This document shows positions 38,401 to 49,205 of a stretch of 64,000 nucleotides of DNA, in pieces. Source of the stretch: Eutrigla gurnardus. Taxonomy: Eukaryota > Chordata > Actinopteri > Perciformes > Triglidae. Position numbers and translations under genes: made by a program. The stretch covers positions 2,357,625 through 2,421,624 of the forward strand of contig OY741276.1 in the NCBI GenBank assembly GCA_963514095.1, written 5' to 3'. Below the pieces are notes generated by a model. It was not told the origin of the DNA and did not search any database. It was given only the letters and a program-made list of their open reading frames with translations. The first letter of the stretch is position 1; every line of letters begins with the position of its first letter.

Positions 38401-38928
38401 GCTGCAGTCTTGCCTTTTTCTGTGGGAAATCAAACCCTGAGATTGTTGTTGTTTTATCTCTCGGTGTGTTGATCTCCGCTGGGTCGGCCGTCCTCTCTCT
38501 GCAAAAGGTCAGCGAGCAGCGGATGAAGTTGTGTCGATCAGATGAGTGCCACAGACTGACAGCTAATTTTCATCAAAGCAGTGGTTGGGGGGGGGGGGGA
38601 TGCACGAAGCCCGGAGGCCTCTCGTCTCTCAGAGGACTCTCCACTACTTATCGAGCTCACAGACTTTGAGTGTGTGGAGATATCAGGATCGAGACGAGGA
38701 ATACTGCTGGAACATTTTTCAGTTATTGTCGTGTGTCGATCTGCAGCCTTTGTTCAGTTCTCCACCCCCCCCCCTCCTTTTTACTGCTATTCTAAACACG
38801 GTTTGCATTGATTTATTCTCCTCCACCAATTAAAAGCGATTACGGGAGCATTAGAGAAAGGCATGCTGGGAGCCGTTTACCGTGGCAGCCTATTCATTAC
38901 CTCGTTGTGTGTTTGTGCCCACTCAGAC

Positions 38929-39185
38929 GTGTTGGTGAGGATGAGGATGTGTTGGTGAGGATATGTTGGTGAGGATGAGGAAGTGTTGGTGAGGATGAGG
39001 ATGTGTTGGTGAAGATGAGGATGTGTTGGTGAGGATGAGGAAGTGTTGGTGAGGGTGTGTTGGTGAGGATGATGAAGTGTTGGTGAGGATGAGGATGTGT
39101 TGGTGAGGATGAGGATGTGTTGGTGAAGATGAGGATGTGTTGGTGAGGATGAGGAAGTGTTGGTGAGGATGAGGATGTTGGTGAG
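38929..39185. repeat. 20-bp minisatellite, left block
   Basis: Units GTGTTGGTGAGGATGAGGAT or ...GGAA (20 bp), with 12-bp short units, for 257 bp. The same repeat resumes at 40934 after the inserted elements. Confidence 0.93.
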
Positions 39186-39861
39186 CAGTGTTTCCCCCAG
39201 AAAATGTGTTAGTTAAGGTGGTGTCTGTCAGGGGGGGGGGGATGATGAGCATCACATTAATAGCTACAGATACTGTAAAACACTACAACGACATATGAGT
39301 GCATGTCTTATTTTATGAAGTAAAATATAAGTTATGGGTTTACTCAACAGCTTAATAGTTCATAGAAATTCAGGTAGAAATAGGTTAACTCAGAGTTCCA
39401 CAGCTTATCAAAAACAATCCTCCCCCCACAGGGGGTGTCTCCCCCCCATGTAAATGATTATTGATTTATGAATGAATTGATAGGTGGCTTATTTTTGGCA
39501 TATATTAATTTCTTTTTGGCCTGGAGGCAAGGGCGTAACTTTGAGTTGAACATTGGGGGGGTTGAGATTTCCGCCTGTGAAGCAGGTGTATATATATATA
39601 TATATCTTTGGAGACTATGGTGGGGGGATTGCGATCCTGTAGGGGGGTCCGGGGGCATGCCCCCCCTTGGAGAAAATTTTAAATAATTTCATTTTAATGC
39701 ATCAATTTGGTGAATTCTGAGAAACAAAATATGACATATCAATTACTGACCAATTTCTTACAAACTGCTGGTACTGATACAAATGTTGACATACTAAATG
39801 GGGTTGATGAGTTTAAGCATTCAAGAAAAGATGAAAACAAAAATGACTAAAACACAATTTG

Positions 39862-39862
<1 letters not shown>

Positions 39863-39944
<82 letters not shown>
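39863..39944. repeat. (ATT)n-(AAT)n inverted trinucleotide tract
   Basis: A run of TTA/ATT turns into ATA/AAT at about 39908, so the two halves are reverse complements and can fold as a hairpin. Confidence 0.9.
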
Positions 39945-39945
<1 letters not shown>

Positions 39946-39995
39946 TAAGTGGGTGACTATTCCTCAGCCTTCCTTGGTGTTTTGGTTTTGACTAA

Positions 39996-40317
39996 AGCCT
40001 CGTTCACATACGTCGCCACTCGCCCATCTCTGAGAGACAGCTGTCAATTAATGTGAATGTGTTCTAGTGGAATGTGGTCAGGACAGGCGATGCGATGTGG
40101 TCGATCGGAGATCAAATTATTTTAACTTTCTGCGATGTGAGTGAAGCGAGTACCAATCACAATGTAGAATAGAGATGATCGACAGTTGCCGTCAACAGAG
40201 AGTTCCACAGAGAGTTGCCGTTTGAAGTCGCCGCCGGCGGCAGTGAATTTTTTTTTGCCAGCCAGTAGAATTCAGCGAGAAAGCGAGTGGCGAGTAGTGG
40301 CGTATGTGAACGGGGCT
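39996..40317. mobile_element. Third-level nested MITE with inverted ends
   Basis: AGCCTCGTTCACATACG at the left is matched by CGTATGTGAACGGGGCT at the right (one mismatch over 17), with CGCCACTCGC / GCGAGTGGCG continuing the pairing inwards. 322 bp, non-coding. Confidence 0.75.
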
Positions 40318-40933
40318 ATACGCACACGCACTGTCGAACTCGCCGGCTGGGGGGGGGGGGGGGGGGACAAACTAACTTTTGTTCAGTAACATGATTTGAC
40401 TCGTGAGTGGTGGCACTGGAGCCCTAGCAGTAGCTACCTCCTGTTGGGAAGATACTTTTATTCTTTTGCTTTTTTTCGCGTGCTTTCTTCATACCACCGC
40501 TGATGTGGGGAGAGACCGGAGAGACAGTAGAGAAGCGCAGGTCCGGCAAGGTGGGCGAAACCAAATCTCAGAGCGGGAGGGGGCACAGACAAACGTCACT
40601 ATTTTTTACTGGTAAATTGAGAAAATCTACCACACTGTTGTGATTATAATGCTTAACATTCAATATCAATAATTATGATATCAAATTGGGTGGGTTGTGG
40701 TGGCTGGTTTGGATTATTGGGTGGGTTGCAACCCACCCATCCCCCCCATAAATTACGCCTATGCCTGGAGGCCCTGCCCGGCCTGTACAATGGTAGGGGA
40801 AACACTGCGGCGAATAATGCTAGTATATGGATTTTTTTTTTTCTTTTTCTTTTTTTTTAAGACGTTAGTTTAGGCGGCAGCCCTTTGTTGTTAAGGCGGC
40901 CGCCTTAACAGGAAAGCGCTGCGGGAAACCCTG

Positions 40934-41880
40934 GTGAGGATGTGTTGGTGAAGATGAGGATGTGTTGGTGAAGATGAGGATGTGTTGGTGAGGGTGTGTT
41001 GGTGAGGATGATGAAGTGTTGGTGAGGATGAGGATGTGTTGGTGAGGATGATGAAGTGTTGATGAGGATGTGTTGGTGAGGATGAGGAAGTGTTGGTGAG
41101 GATGAGGAAGTGTTGGCGAGGGTGTGTTGGTGAGGATGATGAAGTGTTGGTGAGGATGAGGATGAGTTGATGAGGATGTGTTGGTGAGGATGATGAAGTG
41201 TTGGTGAGGATGATGAAGTGTTGATGAGGATGTGTTGGTGAGGATGAGGAAGTGTTGGTGAGGATGAGGAAGTGTTGGTGAGGATGAGAAAGTGTGGTGA
41301 GGATGAGGAAGTGTTGGTGAAGATGAGGATGTGTTGGTGAGGATGAGGAAGTGTTGGTGAGGATGATGAAGTGTTGGTGAGGATGAGAAAGTGTGGTGAG
41401 GATGAGGAAGTGTTGGTGAAGATGAGGATGTGTTGGTGAGGATGAGGAAGTGTTGGTGAGGGTGTGTTGGTGAGGATAATGAAGTGTTGGTGAGGATGAG
41501 GAAGTGTTGGTGAGGGTGTGTTGGTGAGGATGATGAAGTGTGTGTTGGTGAGGATGAGGAAGTGTTGGTGAGGGTGTGTTGGTGAGGATGAGGAAGTGTT
41601 GGTGAGGATGAGGAAGTGTTGGTGAGGGTGTGTTGGTGAGGATGAGGAAGTGTTGGTGAGGATGAGGAAGTGTTGATGAGGGTGTGTTGGTGAGGATGAG
41701 GAAGTGTTGGTGAGGATGATGAAGTGTTGGTGAGGATGAGGATGTGTTGGTGAGGATGATGAAGTGTTGGTGAGGATGCGGATGTGTTGGTGAGGATGTG
41801 GATGTGTTGGTGAGGATGTGTTGGTGAGGATGCGGATGTGTTGGTGAGGATGTGTTGGTGAGGATGTGTTGGTGAGGATG
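40934..41880. repeat. 20-bp minisatellite, right block
   Basis: 947 bp of GTGTTGGTGAGGATGAGGAA/T, GATGATGAA and short GAGGGTGTGTTG variants, continuing the block at 38929. Minus-strand frames of up to about 370 codons here are repeat artefacts (HPHQHFLILTNTSS pattern). Confidence 0.93.
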
Positions 41881-42292
41881 CCTGGCTTCCTGTTCATGTT
41901 GAGGTGTATATCCACGGCGGCAGATGGGAGCGTGTTAGCGATGCTGGACACGTGCAGGGCATTAGCTCTCTGCTCGCAGGCTAAATCCTCATGTTGTTGA
42001 AGCGGTGTCAGTTGCCTCTGCCACGACACAAAGCTTATCTCTTACCGAAGTCCCGTAGCCCCCTTGGGAAGGGGAGATGTGTGGTGGGGGGGGACAGGAA
42101 GCTCTTGGCTGGTGTAAATATATAAATAAGCCTCTGGAGGAAGGTGAAGAAGCCAACACCATGCTGCGTTATCCCCGAAGGACCCAGTTTTCCTGTTCTC
42201 CCAAATCTGACAGAGGGCTGTGATACAATCCCATCTGTATGTCAGTGATGAACGCCACCCACCTTGTTAACGCTGGTGGGCACAACCCTTAA

Positions 42293-42851
42293 AAGTGAAG
42301 CCAAGCTGAAGTGCCTTAAACTGTCATTCCCTCTGCTGGCCACCAGGGGGTGACTCCTCTCTGGTTGTATAGAAGTCTATGAGAAAATGGTCCTACTTCT
42401 CTCTGCTGGCCACCAGGGGGCGACTCCTCTCTGGTTGCATAGAAGTCTATGAGAAAATGGTCCTACTTCTCTCTGCTGACCACCAGGGGGCGACTCCTCT
42501 CTGGTTGTATAGAAGTCTATGAGAAAATGGTCCTACTTCTCTCTTGATGTATTATCTCAGTAAACATTGTAAACATGAGTTTATGTCTCAATCTCTAGTT
42601 TCAAGTCTTCTTCAATCCAGCATGATGTTCATTTAGTACATTATGGTCCATTTAGAGTCCACCAGACCAGAAAGCAAGGGATGCTTTAGGGGGCGGGGCT
42701 TACCTGCTGATTGACAGGTCGCTACCACGCTACCAATGCTAGTTAGCTACTAAGATGACTTTAACACTTAGCTGTAAAGTCGACCTTGAATTATAGAAGC
42801 TAACTTTGTTAGCAGCTTTACACCAGAATCCACATGGATCCAGATCCAGGA
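42293..42851 (+). mobile_element. Dispersed element with 70-bp units, copy 3 (3' truncated)
   Basis: Begins AAAGTGAAGCCAAGCTGAAG, has three 70-bp units (CTCF-like cores at 42337-42355, 42407-42425 and 42477-42495, the last with CTGACC), then the same body as copy 2. It breaks off after CACATGGATCCAGATCCA. Confidence 0.85.
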
Positions 42852-43559
42852 AGGGTGCCGCTCTGCTGCTTGTGTGAGAAAAACTAAGATTACATGTAAA
42901 CCCCATGTGGAAGTATGAATGGGCTGGTTTCAGTCAGGGGACATTTTGCTACCATTACTTTAATCCCTCTGATGCGACGTCTTTCATTCCGTGAAAAACC
43001 TTTCTTTGCTTTCTTAAGTTTTTTTTCAATCCTCCGCTCAGCTGCCTGTTCATTTCCAGCGCGGGACAATTTCCACTGTGTCAACATGGAATAATTGTAC
43101 CTCATGTTTGTCCAAATCATCATCACAGCGCTCCGGCTCCACCCGCGGCGGCCGCCGCGGTCGGGAAGCGATTTGGCAATTTTCTCAGTCAGAATTTCAG
43201 CGATGGAGAAAGTGTGAAAGAGGCTGAACAATACGACCCGAGTCTGGATGCAGCACACACACACACACAAACACACACAGGTGTGTCGTGGCATATTTGC
43301 ATATGAAGACAGTTGTCAGACAGTTTTTTTTATCACATGATGTAACCATGGTAACCTATTGTACAGTAGCTACGAGAGTGTTTGGAGGAGACATACTAAG
43401 TAACTGAAGTATGTAGTAGATGTAGTTTCCCCATTTACGAACCATTTCCTCTGGGTATGCAGCAGACTGTCCTCCTCGAGAAAACGACCACATAGGTCGT
43501 GTGTCAAGCACCGAATTACGACCATATGTTACGTTTCAAAATAGCGCGCCCTCTAGCCC

Positions 43560-43860
43560 CCCCCACACGTCGACCTAAACCTACCCCGATTCCACGACAT
43601 CTTCCCCCCACCCCCTCCCCACCCCCCCCCTAACCCCCCCCCACCCCCACCCCCACCCCGCGCGCCCCCCGCGCTCCCCCCCCCCCCCCGCGCGCCCCCG
43701 CGCGCCCCCGCCCCCCCCCGCTACCCCCCCCCCCGCGCGCCCCCCGTCAATCATCGGCAGAGACCCCCCCCACACGTCGACCTAAACCTAACCCCCCCCC
43801 CCCGCGCGTGCATCATCGGCAGAGACCGCCTCCACACGTCGACCTAACCCTAACCTTAAC
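43560..43860. repeat. C-rich / G-rich block with three degenerate direct repeats
   Basis: Long C runs broken by GCGCGC steps, on the minus strand G-runs with G-quadruplex potential. CACACGTCGACCTAA occurs at about 43563, 43770 and 43832. ATCATCGGCAGAGACC precedes the last two. CCTAAACCTAACCC and CCCTAACCTTAACC segments superficially recall telomeric CCCTAA. Confidence 0.8.
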
Positions 43861-43989
43861 CACTACTATCGTTGCGGAAGAATCTCCGCAATACGCTCCC
43901 AGAGGTCGTATTCGAGTGCATGGACCAACGACAACTGTGGTCGTATGAGTTGGAGGGCTTGTTGGTATGCAGCCAATAATAACACACCC

Positions 43990-43991
<2 letters not shown>

Positions 43992-44042
<51 letters not shown>
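43992..44042. repeat. (CA)n microsatellite
   Basis: 51 bp of CA, 155 bp left of an oppositely oriented TG tract. Confidence 0.96.
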
Positions 44043-44044
<2 letters not shown>

Positions 44045-44192
44045 CCCCCAATACTGAAAATGAAATCAAAAAGGGGCAAAAAAAAAAAGGAAAAACAAGT
44101 GTGCGGGTTAATCTCTATCGCCAACGGCAACATGGTGACATTATCACTTCGTCACAGCTCAACAGAGGCTCGCTGCCACGAGCTCCTGTGTT

Positions 44193-44295
<103 letters not shown>

Positions 44296-44717
44296 ATACA
44301 CATGCAAGCCATACATGTGTGAGTACACACACACATTTGTGTATTTATGTGTGTGTGTTTGTGTTTTGGAGTTTGGAGAGTGTTTGTTGCTGTGCTGAAA
44401 ATGAAAGGCATCGTGTTTACCTACACACACACACACACACACACACGTTCATCTGCAGATTAGCCTGCAGCCCCCCGTTGCAGGAAAGAGTGTAAAATAA
44501 ACACTTTCCTTACCTGCTCCTCTCAAATCCACTAAACTCTTCATGGAAAACACATTTCACTTCAAAATCAACGTTGAAATCATTCAACGTTTAAATATAT
44601 TGTTTAAATATCCAAATATCTGTCACAATCAATTTAATGGAATATACAGTAGTATTATGTTCACGGTCTCCTTGACTGTTTAGAAAGGTGCCCATAAATA
44701 ACATGTATTATTATTAT

Positions 44718-44752
44718 TTATTAGTATCACTAAATATTAGTGATACTAATAA
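44718..44752. repeat. Perfect palindrome, 15-bp arms
   Basis: TTATTAGTATCACTA, five-base centre AATAT, then its exact reverse complement. Confidence 0.93.
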
Positions 44753-44769
44753 ATTTGCCTCAGAAGGCT

Positions 44770-44850
44770 TTATAATAATAATTATAATACATTTAATTTG
44801 TAATGCGTTTTTCATTGTTAAAAACGATCTCAAGGTGCTACAAAATAAAA
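44770..44850 (+). mobile_element. LINE/SINE-type 3' tail fragment
   Basis: ATACATTTAATTTGTAATGC GTTTTTCATTG ... CTCAAGGTGCTACAAAATAA is the fish retroposon tail type with AAAGTGCTACA (from memory), lying between two palindromes. Confidence 0.55.
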
Positions 44851-44907
44851 AAAAAGAAGAATAAAAAGCGGTTTAAGAACAGCACAAAAATAGTGTTTAC
44901 TAAAACG

Positions 44908-44940
44908 CTCAACCTCTCTTTTTTAAAAAGAGAGGTTGAG
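44908..44940. repeat. Perfect palindrome, 16-bp arms
   Basis: CTCAACCTCTCTTTTT, one central T, then AAAAAGAGAGGTTGAG. Transcribed from the minus strand it would form a tight hairpin but is not followed by features that would make it a terminator in a eukaryote. Confidence 0.94.
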
Positions 44941-45637
44941 GATGGCACCACCGCCACTCCATCTTAAACTGGGAAAAATCCCTGAATCACCAGATTCATG
45001 ATCGGTGTGTGAGAGTTCAGCTCAGTGTCGTGGTGCAGTTTATTCACACCGGTTATTATTATACAGCAGGACGGCTGGTATAAATCCGAAGGAATAGCAG
45101 ACGTATTAAGAAATGAAACGGATGACACCCCAAAGACGTTTCCCTGCAGTTCTCAGCTGTGAAGTGCGAGCGGGGATGAAGTCGGAATAACACGATCTTT
45201 GAGAACAGTAATGAAAGGTTCCTGGTTCTCTCGTCCTCCTTCTCCACTACAATTCCACTGTTTCACTTTTATTAGAAAGCTAAAGTTACGACACACTTCC
45301 CAAACTCTACAAAGGTTTGACATACAAAACTTATAATGAGCATACTTTTCCCTTTTCTTTTCTTTTTTTTTGATATAATGCATTATAGATTACACTACCC
45401 AACGGTGTGTAAAACACCAAATAATTAGCTTCACATAAACACTAAAATACTGCCTAAACATCGCTAATAAAAACCTACTGAGAAATTTACATAAAAATCA
45501 CAGTGGCTATTTTTCTTATATGCTTTACTTTGTTTGTTAATTAGCAGCCTGGTGGTGTTTTCACCTTGTGAGTTTGTGAATGTCATCACGGGAAAACATG
45601 CTCTAGGAGAGGGAACCAGCAGAAAACCAGGAAGCAG

Positions 45638-46190
45638 GAAACCCTGTACAAGCATCCCCTGCTTTCTGGTCTGGTGGACTCTAAATGGACCTGTCAATTA
45701 GCAGGTAAGCCCCGCCCCCTAAAGCATCCCCTGCTTTCTGGTCTGGTGGACTCTAAATGGACCATAATGTACTAAATGAACATCATGCTGGATTGAAGAA
45801 GACTTGAAACTAGAGATTGAGACCATAAACTCATGTTTACAATGTTTACTGAGATAATACATCAAGAGAGAAGTAGGACCATTTTCTCATAGACTTCTAT
45901 ACAACCAGAGAGGAGTCGCCCCCTGGTGGCCAGCAGAGAGAAGTAGGACCATTTTCTCATAGACTTCTATACAACCAGAGAGGAGTCGCCCCCTGGTGGC
46001 CAGCAGAGAGAAGTAGGACCATTTTCTCATAGACTTCTATACAACCAGAGAGGAGTCGCCCCCTGGTGGCCAGCAGAGAGAAATAGGACCATTTTCTCAT
46101 AGACTTCTATACAACCAGAGAGGAGTCGCCCCCTGGTGGCCAGCAGAGAGAATGACAGTTTAAGGCACTTCAGACTTTGGCTTCACTTTT
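45638..46190 (-). mobile_element. Dispersed element with 70-bp units, copy 4 (minus)
   Basis: Reverse-oriented copy with four 70-bp units (CTCF-like cores at 45914-45932, 45984-46002, 46054-46072 and 46124-46142) and the proximal body up to GGGGCGGGGCTTACCTGC. A 41-bp piece around the CTTTCTGGTCTGGTGGACTC segment is present twice (45651-45691, 45723-45763), so the distal end has been duplicated or rearranged. Confidence 0.85.
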
Positions 46191-46234
46191 CATACCTGGA
46201 GGTTTGTGCCTGGATCCCATCACGCATCTCCAGT

Positions 46235-46347
46235 GTTACATGCTTTTACTTAAGTAATATTTGAAATTCAGGCCTTTTACTTGACCATTACTTTTACTTA
46301 ACTATTTTTACTTCTAAAATTTTACAATAAAACCTTCCTCCACTGCT
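46235..46347. repeat. Common fish interspersed repeat fragment
   Basis: TTTTACTTAAGTAATATTTG ... CAGGCCTTTTACTTGACCAT ... TTCCTCCACTGCTGCA matches, from memory, a very frequent teleost repeat. It lies just beyond copy 4 of the 70-bp-unit element and is followed at 46350 by CAGGGCCGGCCCGAGGCATA, which resembles the tip of another DNA element. Confidence 0.6.
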
Positions 46348-48498
46348 GCATCCAGGGCCGGCCCGAGGCATAAGCAAACTAAGCGGCTGGTCGTGTGTTT
46401 TTTTTAGATATTAAATCAATGAAACAGGTGACTGCATCACCCAATTAAACAACAGTGAAGGTTTTTTACTTCTGCAGTTTGTTGCTGCTGCGGCTGCTTA
46501 AATTACTAATGGCTTCATTCCACAAAGTTGTGGAGGGTCGAGTTTGAAACGGGAACATCGAGTGAAACATAATCATAGTAAAAGAAAAAAACACATTTAC
46601 TTTTTAATGCTGGCCGTTTTTAATGCTGGCCGTCAGTCGCAGGGGAAAGAATAGCTCTGAGAACAAAGAACCCATCGTACCTGTGGCAGAGGAAGATGAG
46701 CCGGTCGCTATGGAAACAGAAACCAACATTTCAGGATTTACAAGTATTTTTAATTAAAGTTGTGAATTTGGCGTAAAGGGGCTTCCTGATTAACATGGAT
46801 GGAAGGGTGTGCAGCGTTTCAGGATCTTCTACATACATCGACCCTGACTTTGTTATGTCCGATGAACAGCAGCTCGGATCTGCCTTCAATATTTGGCATT
46901 ATGCCGTGAAACATAACGTAATATTTCTCTACTCTTCGAGGAATCCAGATTACTACTTTGGTTGCAACAGATTGAAAAAGAATTGCACATACTATTTAAA
47001 CATATGGCGCTTACATAAATGTATATAAAGCTCCGTCGTAGCTGGAAGACACACAAGTGTTGGATCACGACACACAAGTGTGACGCTTTTTGTTTTTCAT
47101 TAACACGGAATAAGTGACAGAAAAAGGCACAAAAAAGGAACAATTTAAAACCCTGGCATCGATCTGAGACAACAGCAGCCTCTCAGTCTGACTTCCAATC
47201 AGAGGCCATCTGCGACCCCCCCCCCCCCCCAGATGTTTGTTAAAAAAAAAAAAAGTACTTCACATTCTTGACGGAACAGATGGCCGACGTAGCGGTTTGT
47301 TTTCATTCGGAAAAGAAACAGATTCACGAGCAGCTGATCTCCATCTCGTCAGTATAAATAGTCCCAAAGTGAAATTAGCTGTAATTGAGATTTATTTTTT
47401 GGGGAAGGGGGAGGAGAATAACGCGTCGTGGTTATAGATCTTCCAGAAGTGGAGAACCAGACTTGACGGGGGTCGTACTCGGAGATTAGGCACCTAAGGA
47501 AGTATTTAAAAAAACTAAATTATAATAACTCATTCAAGTAGAAAAATATCCTCTGTTTTCCTAAATTTAATCCACCGAGCGTCTGCTAAATTTGATTGCG
47601 CTTCTATGTGGTGGAAAAGATAATCCTCTTATTTCCATTTTTATCTGGATGTCAGAAGAACGGCGATGAGAGAGAGTGTTTTTTTTTTACTTCCCACAAC
47701 AGCAACAACGCAGCATAGCTGAGATAATTAGCTACAAGTGTCGGGGACGATATTACACCGGCCAGTGACGTCGTTAGGCCTCTTTAAGGGGGCTGGAGCG
47801 AGCGCTTTAGGACGATTGCATCGTAGTCTGTAGAAGGAATATACTTAAAAGAAGCATTTCTGTAAAACCTATTTGTCTTTTTGATTTTGATTATAATTAT
47901 TTTCTTTTACTGACACTATCTTCATTTAGCTGGAAAAAAATACAGAATAAATACATACAAAATACAGTTATTTGGGTAAATATATTTATGTTGTCAGATT
48001 TCACTGTGACCTTTAAAACCAGTCCTGGTTCATTCTACTGTATACTTTATGACGGAAACATGACTCGGCAGAATCACACTGTGATTGAACCGACAGGACA
48101 GTAACTGGTGTGATTAAAGTCATTCTTTAGACCTGCAGCGTATCTAACGGAGAGAGGAATTAGATACGCTATCACTTTAAGACACGTTTACATCATCAGG
48201 TTCTGAGCTTTAATGTGTGTAAAAATGATTCAAAAGGAGACCATTCACATTTTATTGCGTTAGATCATATCTCCCTGCTTCCCGGCGGCTAATAAGCCGT
48301 CGACGCTTCACTCGTGGCCAATGAAAGCGCGGAGCTTTACGTGTATCCTGTAGGACGTATTGTTTCTATGGCGACGGACGGACGGCATGAATGAACCTCG
48401 CCTCCGAAATATCAACGATGATTCATTCATTGATTGAAGGACACTCGTCTCAAGTGGAAGTCGACTTTTAAATCAGAACTTTGAGGTGGTCAGCTCCT

Positions 48499-48519
48499 AT
48501 TATTATTATTATTATTATA

Positions 48520-48557
<38 letters not shown>
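48499..48557. repeat. (ATT)n microsatellite
   Basis: About 59 bp of TTA/ATT with one internal ATAATT interruption. Confidence 0.93.
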
Positions 48558-49124
48558 CATTCTGGGCCTGGAGGAGTCCACACAGTGACCTTAAATTAAG
48601 CATGAGTCCACATGCTAACGGGGCGTAGCTTGGAGACGGTGATTAATTATGAGAGAAGCTCTTTGATGGTGTTTATGCTTAGAAAGGAATAAAAGCGAAT
48701 GTGTTAGTCAAAGACGGGGGACTGAATAAGCTGACCCGTTAATTAGCGCCGAATAACAGAGAATTATTGTAATTTAATTCAGCCGCTCTACAAAGAACTG
48801 ATTAGCGCCGCATGTGTAATGTGGAGAGCGGGAAACGCGGTGTGATCTCCGAGGTTTCTGTCCTCGCCGACGTCTTCCTCGTTGGCGGGAGTTTGGCCTC
48901 TATTAGCCTCCGTACGACACGTAATTAGCACGCAGATCTGACCCTGGAACAGTCGGCCGTGGGTTTAACAGACGGATAAAAAATCACCTCCAGTAAATCC
49001 TGGATGATCGCTGCTGAAGAAGTGCTGCTTCCAAGATGGATCTTTCTTTCTTTGCACCATATTTAAATCATATTTATGTCTAAATTGTGAGCGTTTTGAA
49101 CACAGACATGTTTTTGCATGTGCA

Positions 49125-49205
49125 TTCATTATATTTACATTTACATTTAGGGCATTTATCAGACACTTTTATTATAAGTGATTTACAATTATTTGTCAGA
49201 ATTAT
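49125..49205 (+). mobile_element. Fish retroposon/MITE fragment
   Basis: TTTACATTTAGGGCATTTAT CAGACACTTTTAT ... AGTGATTTACAATT is a diverged copy of the common fish motif ACATTTA..CATTTAGCAGACGCTTTTATCC..AGTGACTTACA (from memory). Confidence 0.65.

Larger units (their letters stand above)
39529..40762. mobile_element. Second element nested in the first, 10-bp flanking duplication
   Basis: GCCTGGAGGC occurs immediately on both sides (39519-39528 and 40763-40772). Ends are AAGGGCGTAACTTTG on the left and, reading inwards, ATAGGCGTAATTTATG on the right. It includes a GGGGGTCCGGGGGCATGCCC segment typical of a repeated fish sequence. No long frame. Confidence 0.6.
39186..40933. mobile_element. 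Outer hAT-like element inserted in the minisatellite
   Basis: The left end CAGTGTTTCCCCCAGAAAAT ... GTTAGTTAAGGTGG and, reading inwards, the right end CAGGGTTTCCCGCAGCGCTT ... TGTTAAGGCGG are related over about 35 bp, as hAT inverted ends are. A second perfect match to the left tip, GGGGAAACACTG, lies inside at 40796-40807, so more than one related copy has probably been combined. Target duplication is unclear because both flanks are the same minisatellite. No transposase frame. Confidence 0.65.

Noticed and set aside
40905..42029. 374-codon minus-strand frame
   Set aside because: Translation of the 20-bp minisatellite (HPHQHFLILTNTSS pattern) running into a transposon end.
44908..44940. Hairpin considered as a transcription terminator
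   Set aside because: Intronic eukaryotic DNA with no adjacent gene end; A/T flanks are part of the palindrome itself.
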